From: UBA525 sp964589765
GTDB lineage: Archaea; Nanobdellota; Nanobdellia; Woesearchaeales; UBA525
Assembly (NCBI GenBank): GCA_964589765.1
Contig: CAZPUM010000011.1
Span: 1-38,381, forward strand
Length of the DNA: 38,381 nucleotides
Reading direction: 5' to 3'
Made by a program: the position numbers and the translations under genes. A model generated the notes under the pieces. That model saw only the letters and a program-made list of their open reading frames with translations. It had not been told where the DNA came from and did no database searches. This document shows, piece after piece, positions 6,709-15,480 of this stretch (position 1 is its first letter; each line of letters starts with the position of its first letter).

Positions 6709-7143
6709 TTATGAGATGAGTAGTTTTCCGCCAATAGAACCTGGCTGGCATTCAACGACATAGATTGTGCCCGGCTGAAGAGTGGGCATGAGCACATCTT
6801 CTCTGGTTCCACAGTCTTCTTGTACGCTTGAAAGTGTCCTGCACAGACGCATTCTTTTGACATACTGGAACAGGTCTGTTTTGTTGAACTCTCTTGGGCT
6901 TTCAAGCTGGAAGGTCACGTTCATAGGAACAGAACCAAGACCACATTCTTCCCAGGTTCGGAATAACAAAGGTCCTATCGTTTGGTTGTCAACTTTTTGG
7001 AACGCTTCTGGAGAATCATCATTAATCATGTCCTGAATCTTTCCATAGAGGTCTATATTGGTTGTCTTAGCGACAACTAACAGTACAGCTCCTGCTATGA
7101 GAACAGCTGTCGAGATGTAAATTACAATTTCTAGCGTGTCCAT
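6709..7143 (-). CDS. Single-span exported protein of the pilin-like cluster, 144 aa
   Basis: It starts with Met-Asp-Thr-Leu, has one hydrophobic helix (about residues 5-25), then an exported domain with four cysteines (around residues 67, 101, 110 and 132). It overlaps the stop of the 62 aa gene upstream by 13 nt, evidence for translational coupling. There is no basic-Gly cleavage site before the helix, so it does not look like a substrate of the prepilin peptidase. Family unknown; a minor subunit or scaffold of the same complex is my inference. Confidence 0.7.
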   Translation of the reverse strand: MDTLEIVIYISTAVLIAGAVLLVVAKTTNIDLYGKIQDMINDDSPEAFQKVDNQTIGPLLFRTWEECGLGSVPMNVTFQLESPREFNKTDLFQYVKRMRLCRTLSSVQEDCGTREDVLMPTLQPGTIYVVECQPGSIGGKLLIS

Positions 7144-7319
7144 TTATTGGTTCTCCTTATGAAATAACTTAAGCCTAATGTGGCAATTGGCAGTACGTTT
7201 GATTCGACGTTTGGGGTTGGTCCTCCCATCATAATCTGCTTGAAAGCGTAATAAATGATTAATCCTGCTACAAGCACTCCAAAGAATGTGATAATAATCT
7301 GCTGAATTGTCCATTCCAT
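7131..7319 (-). CDS. Short single-span membrane protein of the cluster, 62 aa
   Basis: A small protein with one hydrophobic helix (about residues 8-27) followed by a short polar stretch and a weak second hydrophobic patch ending in basic residues. Its ATG overlaps the stop of the large vWA gene by one base (TAATG at about 7319), and its own stop overlaps the next gene by 13 nt. It is thus embedded between coupled genes, which supports it being real despite its size. Function unknown. Confidence 0.65.
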   Translation of the reverse strand: MEWTIQQIIITFFGVLVAGLIIYYAFKQIMMGGPTPNVESNVLPIATLGLSYFIRRTNKWTR

Positions 7320-9844
7320 TATGCTGTCACCCAGTCTCCTGTTTCCCAGTCGCAGTTATATGTTGTTCCATCTGATAAAGTCTTTGAAAGAGAGCATCTG
7401 CTGTCACCAGGATTACTAACACAGTAACTACTTGGTTCGCATGGTTCTAATGCGTTTCCTGCGCAAATATACTGGCCGTCAGGATGTAACAAAAAGTAAT
7501 CTTCAACAATTGTTCCCTCATTAATACAGTAAGGCGAATATGACGGAGAACTAATTATTACACAGTCTGTTGAATCATCACAGCATGTTCCGAATGAAGG
7601 GATTCCACACGAACCGTAGCATCCACTGTTCCTGTCACACTGACTGTAGCCTCTCCAGTTGTCAGGGTCGTTGTATCTTCTACCCCAAATAAATGATTCT
7701 CCTGCAGAACAGCAATCATTATCTGATAATGGAGGGTTGGGACAGGCATCTCCTCGCCTGTTCGTACAGGAAGGACAATCCAAGTCAAGAGGACAACCCC
7801 CAGGGTACTGTGGACTGCACAAAAGATTACATACCCCTTCATTACCACATTGAGGTCCAACTGAGCAAGCCGCCTCACAATCCTCATCGAATGGACAAAG
7901 TGTGTTTTGTGAACAAGCCTCGTTGCAGTCTGAATTCTCTGTGCAGTCAAGCTCACACGTGGGGTCTTCACCACACCTAATTCCTTCTTCACACGGTTCG
8001 GTACACACCCTGAATGGTTCCCAGTACAGACATGCGTCAGGGTCAGCTCTGCATCGTTTTTTCCAAAAGACACCTGAACCGGGGTAGGTTTCTTCACAGG
8101 TTATTTCGCCTTCAACAAAACAGTTGTTGACACAAGGTGCTTTACACATCGGGTCTGATTTAACGCAGTCTGGGGAGAGCATTCCCCACGTGTCGCCTGT
8201 TTCTATTACGCACTCTTGTAATCCTATACATCCTTCGTCATCCACACAGATTTGTGGAGTTTGACAAGGTGCCCCTGTACAATCAGGGTCTAAAGCAACA
8301 CATTCCTGTGAGAACTCTCCGAATCCATCAACAATATTGAGACATTCCCTGGTTCCTTCACAGCCTATAGGTGTTGTACAGGGCTCAGGTCCTGTGCACA
8401 TTCGCGGGGGGTCTTGATACACCCAGACTTCTACTTTAGTTAGTGCTCCATTTGGAAGCTCAATTATCTTTGTGTAAACAAATCTGTCCCGCGTCTCGTC
8501 CTGGAACCCGATTACAAAGTTAAAGTTTGCCACGACCCTGTCGAATGCGGATAGAACATTATCAGGAATCTGTCCGGCATCGTTTACATCAAAGATTCTT
8601 CCTCCGGTTGCATCTGCCAGCATCTGCATCTGATTGTTGAGTTCTGCATGACATGAGTCATGGAAACAGAAGTCAGGGTCTGGTGCTATGCCATCATTTG
8701 TTGAGGAACAACCTGAGCACGCGCTCTGGCTACACCAGGTTATGGTGGGATAATCTGTATCGCTAAAGGATGCTGGAGGAGGGTCTATGAAGCCTTGAAT
8801 GTATGAATCAGTATTGTAACTGATAAGGTTCAAGGCAGAATCGTAATCATAATCGCAGTTAACTGAGTAAATAGGAAATACGATACTGGATGAGTTTTCA
8901 ACAATTTCGATTGCCTGATTGACAGCGTCCAATGAACGTTGCGTGGGACAGTTTCCATCACAAAGGATGCACATGAAATATCTTGCGTGGTCTGCTTTGT
9001 TGAAACATTCATCTGCTTTACTTGTGGTTGAAAGCTCATCACTTAATGGAAAAATCATGTTTATGCTTGTCTGAATCTGTAGGAAAGGATCTTTCTTAAA
9101 CTCCCACAATGCCGCAGAAACACCTGCGGCCCAGTCGCTCATAGCGAAATCAACGGGAGTGGCGATATGGGTTTCAGAGAGCCATGTTTCGTAGTTGTTT
9201 CCTGGTCTGAAACCAGGGCGTTCCCATCCTCTTGAGTCTAGTTCTCTGTAAAGTGTTTCCTCTGTCAGTTGTATACATGATAGTTCAGGCACATTTTGTG
9301 AAGTGAATACATCACATTCGCTGTCGCCAGTTGTAGGAAGCATGAAGATTTGAACAGTTACTTTTTCTTTTCCTGTGATTGAAATTTGGTCTTCAAGACT
9401 CTTTCTTATGTTTCCAATGTTGTTTGCTATCGTGATTCTTTCTTCTTCTACAGTTGGGCTACTGTCTAAAACAAACATCAGATTAACTCCCTGAATTACT
9501 GGTTCAACACGCATATAATACATGTCTTCTCCGAAGGCTAAGTCCATTCTTTTTTTGGTTTCGTTAGGTATGCTAACAGTTTGTCCGTCAAATGTAAGTT
9601 CAGTTCTTAATGTGAAAATAGATTCTGCAATGAGTTCTTTTAATGGTCTGCCACTTCTGTTTTCTGTGGAATCAAAAACAGCTTCAACTCCGAAATTTGT
9701 TCTTTCTTCTAGCCATACATCTCTGTCTTGTTCAACATCTCTTGCTGAACTCCTGACAACAGTGCTTGGGACAACAATGGATAGAGCTACAATTACCGCG
9801 ATGATGATGATGATATTTATTATGCTGTCAGTTACGGTTGTCAT
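7319..9844 (-). CDS. Large membrane-anchored vWA protein with cysteine-rich C-terminus, 841 aa
   Basis: Residues 8-30 form an Ile/Val-rich helix that anchors the protein. A von Willebrand factor A-like domain spans about residues 118-445: a MIDAS-like DSSPT (127-131), an Asp-Gly at about 296-297 in the later metal-loop position, and the closing LADATGGRIFDV motif common at the end of vWA domains. From about residue 483 to the end, cysteines are very dense, including two similar modules of about 40 residues near 485-565. The likely role is a disulfide-stabilised surface adhesin whose vWA domain binds a ligand through a metal ion. It begins 4 nt after the previous stop in the cluster. vWA assignment is by motif; the ligand is unknown. 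Confidence 0.8.
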   Translation of the reverse strand: MTTVTDSIINIIIIIAVIVALSIVVPSTVVRSSARDVEQDRDVWLEERTNFGVEAVFDSTENRSGRPLKELIAESIFTLRTELTFDGQTVSIPNETKKRMDLAFGEDMYYMRVEPVIQGVNLMFVLDSSPTVEEERITIANNIGNIRKSLEDQISITGKEKVTVQIFMLPTTGDSECDVFTSQNVPELSCIQLTEETLYRELDSRGWERPGFRPGNNYETWLSETHIATPVDFAMSDWAAGVSAALWEFKKDPFLQIQTSINMIFPLSDELSTTSKADECFNKADHARYFMCILCDGNCPTQRSLDAVNQAIEIVENSSSIVFPIYSVNCDYDYDSALNLISYNTDSYIQGFIDPPPASFSDTDYPTITWCSQSACSGCSSTNDGIAPDPDFCFHDSCHAELNNQMQMLADATGGRIFDVNDAGQIPDNVLSAFDRVVANFNFVIGFQDETRDRFVYTKIIELPNGALTKVEVWVYQDPPRMCTGPEPCTTPIGCEGTRECLNIVDGFGEFSQECVALDPDCTGAPCQTPQICVDDEGCIGLQECVIETGDTWGMLSPDCVKSDPMCKAPCVNNCFVEGEITCEETYPGSGVFWKKRCRADPDACLYWEPFRVCTEPCEEGIRCGEDPTCELDCTENSDCNEACSQNTLCPFDEDCEAACSVGPQCGNEGVCNLLCSPQYPGGCPLDLDCPSCTNRRGDACPNPPLSDNDCCSAGESFIWGRRYNDPDNWRGYSQCDRNSGCYGSCGIPSFGTCCDDSTDCVIISSPSYSPYCINEGTIVEDYFLLHPDGQYICAGNALEPCEPSSYCVSNPGDSRCSLSKTLSDGTTYNCDWETGDWVTA

Positions 9845-9848
9845 TTTT

Positions 9849-10268
9849 TCATATTCCTATCAACATTTCTGCTAAACAAACTTTTGTTGTTCCTGTCTGT
9901 TGTACTGATACCCAATATGTGTAAATTGAAACGCCCGGGTCTTTTGTTGCTTCAAGAAATTCTCCGTCTCCCCAAAGTTTTTCTTCACATTCATCCATTT
10001 CTGGTTGTCTAACCATGATGGCTTTTACATAATCCCTTCCAATTCTGCAAGTTTCTATTTCTTCCTCTTTGATAATTCTGTTACCCGCACAATCTTTAAC
10101 TAAGTTAAAGGTCTCTTTAGCTAAGGTGTTCTTTATTCTTGCTTCACTGTTCTGACTTTTCATGACTGAGACCTGGCCTGATAACATCAACCAGAAAAAA
10201 ACTGCTAGCAACATTACTAATACGAAGATGAAAACGACGAATATCTCGTAAAATCCTTTTTTTTTCAT
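9849..10268 (-). CDS. Pilin-like protein with class III-type N-terminus, 139 aa
   Basis: The N-terminus MKKKGFYEIF resembles a short class III (prepilin) signal: basic residues, a Gly, then a long hydrophobic helix (about residues 8-29). The exported part has four cysteines. Prepilin peptidases cut after such a Gly, and one is encoded about 4 kb upstream on the same strand. Its start overlaps the stop of the preceding gene by 4 nt (ATGA at 10265-10268). A minor pilin or pseudopilin is the most likely role; actual cleavage is an inference. Confidence 0.7.
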   Translation of the reverse strand: MKKKGFYEIFVVFIFVLVMLLAVFFWLMLSGQVSVMKSQNSEARIKNTLAKETFNLVKDCAGNRIIKEEEIETCRIGRDYVKAIMVRQPEMDECEEKLWGDGEFLEATKDPGVSIYTYWVSVQQTGTTKVCLAEMLIGI

Positions 10269-10693
10269 CTTCCCTCCATTATAAGTCTTGTAGTCCCGTC
10301 TGCTGATGTTGTTTTGTTAATCCAAATAACGCCGTTGCTTGTGATTTCTGCTTCACCACTGCCTGGAATGTCGCAGGGGGTGACGAGGCATCTTGTTATG
10401 TTTCCCTTGCTAAAAGGTCTGAAAACGCAGAGGGATGATTCGTTGAAAATTATTTTGCCTTGTTTTGTATAAACTCTTACTGAGGATTCTAGTTCTGAGT
10501 ACGTACAGGTTAAAGAAAGTTCATAGTGTATGTTTTTCATGTCTTCGTCAACGCTTGAAATATCTATTTCGTTGAAACCGCTTGCCTTGATGAACCATGT
10601 TACAAGAACAATAGCTACAATAATGCCCACAAACCACATGAACATGGGTGTTGTGAGGTCACCTCTTCTTACTCTCCACAATCCGTTCTGCAT
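10265..10693 (-). CDS. Pilin-like protein with RRG-type signal, 142 aa
   Basis: From the ATG at 10693 the N-terminus is MQNGLWRVRRGDLTTP, giving a basic Arg-Arg-Gly cleavage-like site followed by a hydrophobic helix (about residues 16-36). The remaining 105 residues are predicted mostly beta with three cysteines. This start overlaps the end of the large upstream gene by 25 nt; a start seven codons further upstream is also open but would overlap more. The combination of class III signal, helix and beta-rich head is the archaeal pilin/pseudopilin plan. Confidence 0.7.
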   Translation of the reverse strand: MQNGLWRVRRGDLTTPMFMWFVGIIVAIVLVTWFIKASGFNEIDISSVDEDMKNIHYELSLTCTYSELESSVRVYTKQGKIIFNESSLCVFRPFSKGNITRCLVTPCDIPGSGEAEITSNGVIWINKTTSADGTTRLIMEGR

Positions 10694-13098
10694 ACATTCA
10701 GTCCCTCGCAACATATCTCTCCCGAGTCACAGATACCATCACTTCCAGGTCCCAGTCCGCAACAGGGAGATGTGTCAAATTGGGGAGGAGTTCCTGAGAC
10801 GGGTTCACAGAAATACCCTCCCTGGGGCGAGCCCTCACACGTCTGCTCTGGGGTGTGCTGTTCTGTACAGCTAATCCAGTAAGGGGAACCGTCTGAACAT
10901 GAACCTGGAGAGTAAGTTGGCACGCCTCCAGTACATAAACAGCTATCTGCGCAACCCAATATCATACAAGCGGTATTGTCAGGTTTGTCTTGAATTTCAC
11001 AGGAACCTGCTAAACAAGCGTATTTTTCACATGGTGCGCTTGTGAATCTGCAAGAACCTCCATCATTTGCGGGCACACATTCTGCTGCAGAGTTACAAGC
11101 ATTACAACTTCTGTCGTACTGGTTGGTGCCACACACACGTCCTTCATTGACAACGCCTGAATCCTGACAGGATAAGCCTCCAGCTCCATCATCAAGACAC
11201 TTATATTTGATACACTCATTTGCCCCTTCACATTGAACTCCTTCAGTTCGTGGAACAGGTTCAGTACAGTATTGTTCTTCTGTGTCAGGATCGATTGCGC
11301 ATTCACTTCTGTAACATGGACCTGCATCGCATGTAAGGGTACATCCTGAACCACTTCCTACACCTGGTTGTCTACATATGCTGGGAGTCCACCCTCGCAT
11401 TGCTGCCTGTGACGAGTCACAACCGTGCATGAACTCGATTGAGAGCTTTACTTTTGCTGTGATTGGGTCTGTTGTAGCTGTGCCTGTGTCTTTACAGGTG
11501 ATTTCCAGGTCTACTGCCCCTTTTCGGTCTATCCAGCCGTTCATCCCGAACCAGTACCACCTAGAATCCATCCCTTTTTGGATGTACTCGCTGTCAGGGT
11601 CTATGCATTTGAATTTGCTTGAACCCCCAACGATATCTCCTACCCCGTCTCCAGGTCCAGGATCGCTGAGTGGAGGGGAAGGGTTGCAATCAAGGTTTAG
11701 AGTGTTTTCTGGGTCTGTTCCTATGCCTCCCTGGTTGGATTTAAGCAATGTGGTGTAAAGAGAACAATCATCAATCTCGTTGGTTTCTGTACAGACTATT
11801 TCTCCATCAACGTCAAAGCAAATTTCTCCGCCTACAACGATGTTATCACATTGGACGATTGTGTACTCATTTCCATCAATATCGATAACCGTAACATTGA
11901 TACATTCACCAGTCATTACTCCAGCTTCAATATCTGCAAGTAATTGTCTTCTTAGCGCGACCTCTGCAGGCGTTGTACCCAAAACGCTTGGGCTTGGACA
12001 CATATTGCCTCCTGCACAGGACAAAGAAAGGTACTGGCTTATGGGTACCCAACCGCACGAACCATCAACCTGTTCAACACATCCGGTTGGGTGTGTGGCG
12101 TAAGCGGACCTGAACCCATTAGACAGTCTTGGGTTTGAGACTTGGGCAGTACATCGAATGCCTGTATCATAATCTATATCGGATGTGAACTCATTACATG
12201 TTCCTTCTCCTTTGAAATATTGGTTGGCATTCTTTGATATCTCTTTAGCGAACTCAAAAAGGTCCTCATCTGTAACGCCGTACTGATTAATGATTTCATC
12301 CCTTTCCGCTTTTGTGAACTCTTGTGTTTCATCGAAGTTAACATCGGGACCGCAATTTTCATCGGTGTAAACAGGCAGGCCTGCGCCTTTCTTTCCGCAG
12401 GGGCAACGGTTGCACTCCTCTCCTGGTCCCACTTCGTCACAGAACGTCCAACAGTCATCGCACGCACAGAAACACATGTCTTTGAAGAAAGCACATTCTC
12501 TTCTCTCAAAGACCCCTTCTATGGCGTCGTAAATATTTCCGTTGCTACAACCAATCCACTCACGCATCAACTTGTAAATCATCCAAAACCGGGTGTCATA
12601 ATCCTGAGTGCCGTCATAACTCTTCGTTACTGTTCTGTCTCCCTCTTCAATAGTTAATGAGAAGTTAGTGATTTCAACTGTTGTTCTTTCATTTATCTGG
12701 TTGGGTAGTTCGGGGTCGCCAATCAGGGCGAATGCGGGTTTGGAAACTTTTAGGTTGAAGTTAGGATACTGTTCTGACAGGGTTGCGATTCTACTTTGTA
12801 GTTCGTCTTCAACAAACATAGAGAAATCATCTTTTGTTTTATCTAAGTCTGGTGCGCTGTTTCTGTCTTCGCAATACCACCTGGAGTTAAGCCCGTACTG
12901 GTAGCCGTTCATAGCGTACGCTTCAAGCATATCATCCGGTCCTGAATAGACCAGTTCGTCAAAAGTACTTTGGGTTCTTTCAAGCATTGTACTCTGACTT
13001 GGAAAGACAGACCTTTGGACGAGAACATAGCTTGACACAAGTAGAACTGCGATGATAAGTATTGTTGCGACAGCGTTTCCTTTTTTCAGCCTGAGCAT
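10669..13098 (-). CDS. Large pilin-like, cysteine-rich surface protein, 809 aa
   Basis: The N-terminus MLRLKKGNAVATIL has a Lys-Lys-Gly class III-type site (residues 5-7) and a hydrophobic helix (about 8-27). The exported body of about 780 residues is acidic, and its last quarter (from about residue 575) is packed with cysteines in short modules resembling disulfide-rich repeats. I start at 13098: the frame is open to 13152, but that would lie inside the previous gene, while 13098 puts the signal at the N-terminus and overlaps the previous stop by only 13 nt. It could be a giant tip adhesin carried on a pilin-like stem. No named domain is recognised. Confidence 0.75.
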   Translation of the reverse strand: MLRLKKGNAVATILIIAVLLVSSYVLVQRSVFPSQSTMLERTQSTFDELVYSGPDDMLEAYAMNGYQYGLNSRWYCEDRNSAPDLDKTKDDFSMFVEDELQSRIATLSEQYPNFNLKVSKPAFALIGDPELPNQINERTTVEITNFSLTIEEGDRTVTKSYDGTQDYDTRFWMIYKLMREWIGCSNGNIYDAIEGVFERRECAFFKDMCFCACDDCWTFCDEVGPGEECNRCPCGKKGAGLPVYTDENCGPDVNFDETQEFTKAERDEIINQYGVTDEDLFEFAKEISKNANQYFKGEGTCNEFTSDIDYDTGIRCTAQVSNPRLSNGFRSAYATHPTGCVEQVDGSCGWVPISQYLSLSCAGGNMCPSPSVLGTTPAEVALRRQLLADIEAGVMTGECINVTVIDIDGNEYTIVQCDNIVVGGEICFDVDGEIVCTETNEIDDCSLYTTLLKSNQGGIGTDPENTLNLDCNPSPPLSDPGPGDGVGDIVGGSSKFKCIDPDSEYIQKGMDSRWYWFGMNGWIDRKGAVDLEITCKDTGTATTDPITAKVKLSIEFMHGCDSSQAAMRGWTPSICRQPGVGSGSGCTLTCDAGPCYRSECAIDPDTEEQYCTEPVPRTEGVQCEGANECIKYKCLDDGAGGLSCQDSGVVNEGRVCGTNQYDRSCNACNSAAECVPANDGGSCRFTSAPCEKYACLAGSCEIQDKPDNTACMILGCADSCLCTGGVPTYSPGSCSDGSPYWISCTEQHTPEQTCEGSPQGGYFCEPVSGTPPQFDTSPCCGLGPGSDGICDSGEICCEGLNVCRTDCGE

Positions 13099-13514
13099 TC
13101 CAGTTTCACCCTTTGAATATTGTTGATTGTTTCTAACTTGGTGTATCTGCACTTGTAAGTGTGCGATTTAAAGAAAGGTGTTGCGTCTGTCAGGTTCAGA
13201 ACAATTTCGTCTGCCCCATGTTGACAGTCGCACCTTTTACAGGTTATTTGGTCGGGGTTCTTTACATTTTCTATACAGATTCTCTCTGACTCGACCCTAA
13301 GAATTGTTCCGCTAGGGATTTGCAGGCTGACGCTTGTTGCTGTGTTCACAGGCAATGTACAAACTTGGTTGCACTCAGCCTCAAGAATTGCCATGGCATC
13401 CTCTGCCTGTGCCATGTCCATCTCATCGTTGTTCTGAAGCAAAAGATTGGCTACGATGCCAAGGGCAAGAATTGCGCTTATGATTCCAACAGCCGCCCAT
13501 ATCGCCTCGTCCAT
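13086..13514 (-). CDS. First gene of the pilin-like run: single-span exported protein, 142 aa
   Basis: An acidic N-terminus (MDEAIW) is followed by a hydrophobic helix (about residues 6-26) and an exported domain with seven to eight cysteines, including a clustered Cys-Lys-Arg-Cys-Asp-Cys. There is no class III cleavage site. It lies directly behind a TATA box at 13545-13552 that predicts a start about 8 nt before its ATG, so it opens the transcript that runs through to about 6709. Family unknown. Confidence 0.7.
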   Translation of the reverse strand: MDEAIWAAVGIISAILALGIVANLLLQNNDEMDMAQAEDAMAILEAECNQVCTLPVNTATSVSLQIPSGTILRVESERICIENVKNPDQITCKRCDCQHGADEIVLNLTDATPFFKSHTYKCRYTKLETINNIQRVKLECSG

Positions 13515-13544
13515 GTATTACCCATCTGATTTGACGACGAGGCG

Positions 13545-13552
13545 TTTATATA
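13545..13552 (-). promoter_or_regulatory. TATA promoter of the pilin-like operon
   Basis: TATATAAA on the minus strand, centred 34 nt from the ATG at 13514, immediately downstream of the protease gene stop (13554). It predicts a short leader of about 8 nt. Confidence 0.65.
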
Positions 13553-13553
13553 C

Positions 13554-14528
13554 CTATCGTTGTTTGGCTTTTTTCTCAGCAAAACCCTTCATATACTCTA
13601 TTTGGAAATCTGTAAACAGATTTCCTTGTTCAATAGCCATTCTCACCTGTTCATTTGTGTAGACTCTTGCCATAACATTATCTTGGTTATCAAAAGAAAA
13701 AACGGGTTTTCCATCACAGGTATAGTTCGTTTTGTAGACAAGCATGTCAGTTTCTAAATATGAAGTGAGAATATCCAATGATAGTTCTGTTTGAGGGAGA
13801 AACAGTTGTGGTCCATCAAGCCTTGTTTTGGGTCTTTTGTAAAAGTATAAATCATCAAGGCCGAGCATGTGTCCTATCTCGTGTATGGTGGTGTATAGAA
13901 TTCCTTCTGCTCTCGATGAGATTATCGAATAATCTCCTATATGGGCGGCACCGAAATCAGCGTCATCGTTGACAACGAGAATGAAATTATCGCCGTAACT
14001 GCTGATTATTTTTTTTATTCTTTCCTTGTCTTTATTGTTGATTGTTGGGTGGTGGTTTACTAATGATATGCTTGCTGGAACACTCGAGGGTAATTGAACG
14101 AATTCAACAGGGAGTCCTGAGAATGCAGGACCGATATTTTCTATTAGTTCAGAAACTAGGGGGGTGTAAACATCCGAAACGTAGTTTACTGGAACGAATA
14201 CTATTTTGTAATCGCCTTCAGGCTTTTGTACAGGTTTTGGGGTTCGTGTCACAGATTTAGTGATCTTAGTAATTGCGCGTATCTCTCTTGTGGGCGTAAC
14301 CTCTTCGCCAGCGATTATTTTTTCGTTTGCACTGAGGCTAGCAGTTTCAGAGAAACATATGTTTTTTTGTTCACCATCCCAGGACTTTTCTCCTAATATG
14401 TGGGACAGTTCCTCTATTGTTTTTGGTAAGTTATTCTCAAAATTGTTTTTGGAGTTATCTATCCCTATTTTTACAGGGGCTAAAGCAATTATTGCCAGTG
14501 TTGCCAAAGTGACAGCTTTCTTTCTCAT
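13554..14528 (-). CDS. Exported zincin metalloprotease (metzincin-like HExxHxxGxxD), 324 aa
   Basis: An N-terminal basic stretch and hydrophobic segment (about residues 3-20) look like a signal peptide or anchor. A Thr/Lys/Pro-rich linker follows (about 75-105), then the catalytic domain with HEIGHMLGLDD (216-226), matching HExxHxxGxxD: two His and probably an Asp ligand the zinc, and the Glu is the catalytic base. Met286 (in NVMARV) could be the metzincin Met-turn. It is not an archaemetzincin, as the extra Cys residues of that family's motif are absent. Located between the prepilin peptidase and the pilin-like operon, it may process surface proteins. The ATG is about 27 nt from a TATA box, consistent with a leaderless mRNA. 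Confidence 0.8.
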   Translation of the reverse strand: MRKKAVTLATLAIIALAPVKIGIDNSKNNFENNLPKTIEELSHILGEKSWDGEQKNICFSETASLSANEKIIAGEEVTPTREIRAITKITKSVTRTPKPVQKPEGDYKIVFVPVNYVSDVYTPLVSELIENIGPAFSGLPVEFVQLPSSVPASISLVNHHPTINNKDKERIKKIISSYGDNFILVVNDDADFGAAHIGDYSIISSRAEGILYTTIHEIGHMLGLDDLYFYKRPKTRLDGPQLFLPQTELSLDILTSYLETDMLVYKTNYTCDGKPVFSFDNQDNVMARVYTNEQVRMAIEQGNLFTDFQIEYMKGFAEKKAKQR

Positions 14529-14551
14529 CTCTGTTTGGAACTAAATCGCTC

Positions 14552-14559
14552 TTATAAAA
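14552..14559 (-). promoter_or_regulatory. TATA promoter of the zincin gene
   Basis: TTTTATAA on the minus strand, centred about 27 nt from the ATG at 14528, in the 59-nt gap after the prepilin peptidase gene. Confidence 0.6.
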
Positions 14560-14587
14560 CAAGCATCAGAAAATCTGTCATTTCTCT

Positions 14588-15445
14588 CTAAAAAATACTA
14601 AGGAGTAGTAAGTCCCAGTTCATGTATTGGAGCCAGAGTAACAGTATGAAAGCGATTAAGAATCCTGGAACAAAAGGTATTCCTTCCTTTACAGTTACTG
14701 CTTTAACATTGTGTTTTTTCAATTCTGCTATCTGTTTCTTTGTGACACCAGTATTTTTCTCGTTAACAATAACCTTTCTGCCCCTTTTTATGGTCTGTAT
14801 AATCCAGTCTCCTTCAGTTAGTTTCGATACAGGGTATTTTTTCACTAATGCAGTTTTTTCTATTGTTTTAAGGAATACCCAACTGTAGACTAAGATGTAT
14901 GCTGAAAGCAGGATGGCCCCTAATGTTATTTTCATATCCATAGGGGCAAAAACAATTCCTATGATAACTATTATTCCTGTGAAGACAAGGTATTTTCTTA
15001 CTCGGTGAAACTTTTCTTCTCTTAATTGTATGAAAAACTGTTTCTTGAACTTTTTTCTGTGCACTACTGATAATACGATGGTGTAGATAATCCCGTAAAT
15101 TGCGCCTGAGAATATCAACAGTACAATAAACATAGGTACCTGTAAATTTGTCCATGATAATCCAAGTATTGCGCCTAAACCCATCATCAGTTTGGCATCT
15201 CCGCCACCCCATTGTCTGCCATAGAACATTATCACTCCTAAAAGTGCTCCTGCCAGAAATCCAAGAAGGTGTTCAACAAATATCCAGACGTTGAGCTGGA
15301 TTACAGAGATAATCACCCCGCCAAGTGATCCTGTGGTCATTAATCCGTATGTGAGCGTGTCGGGGACCTCTCTTATTCGGATATCTCTGTAAGTAGCAAT
15401 TACAAGGCCCACAAAGAGTATTATTAGAAAAATAGGTTCAGACAT
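14588..15445 (-). CDS. Prepilin peptidase, A24 family (PibD/FlaK-like)
   Basis: An integral-membrane aspartic protease that removes class III signal peptides from pilins and archaellins. The two catalytic aspartates are in the first cytoplasmic loop (Asp21 in YRDIRIREVPD) and in GGGDAKLMMGLG (Asp83), the family's GxGD motif. Six or so hydrophobic helices are present, plus a soluble loop (about residues 180-255) containing LTEGDW, a feature of some archaeal members. I start at the ATG at 15445, not the TTG three codons upstream, because a TATA box at 15468-15476 places transcription start at about 15446. Its substrates are probably the pilin-like proteins downstream. Confidence 0.9.
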   Translation of the reverse strand: MSEPIFLIILFVGLVIATYRDIRIREVPDTLTYGLMTTGSLGGVIISVIQLNVWIFVEHLLGFLAGALLGVIMFYGRQWGGGDAKLMMGLGAILGLSWTNLQVPMFIVLLIFSGAIYGIIYTIVLSVVHRKKFKKQFFIQLREEKFHRVRKYLVFTGIIVIIGIVFAPMDMKITLGAILLSAYILVYSWVFLKTIEKTALVKKYPVSKLTEGDWIIQTIKRGRKVIVNEKNTGVTKKQIAELKKHNVKAVTVKEGIPFVPGFLIAFILLLWLQYMNWDLLLLSIF

Positions 15446-15467
15446 TTGTTTCAATGCCCGATATTCG

Positions 15468-15476
15468 TATAAAAAT
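15468..15476 (-). promoter_or_regulatory. TATA promoter of the prepilin peptidase gene
   Basis: TTTTTATAC on the minus strand is centred about 27 nt from the ATG at 15445. Confidence 0.55.
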
Positions 15477-15480
15477 CTTT

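Noticed and set aside
7558..8097. 179-residue minus-strand ORF inside the vWA gene
   Set aside because: It is an alternative frame within the cysteine-rich region of the 841 aa gene, which has the better start, anchor and domain content.
12174..12509. 111-residue minus-strand ORF in the giant pilin-like gene
   Set aside because: Out-of-frame reading of the same coding region, with no ribosome-binding site of its own.
13554..14528. Archaemetzincin assignment for the zincin
   Set aside because: The extra cysteines that follow the archaemetzincin motif are absent; only the generic HExxHxxGxxD is present.
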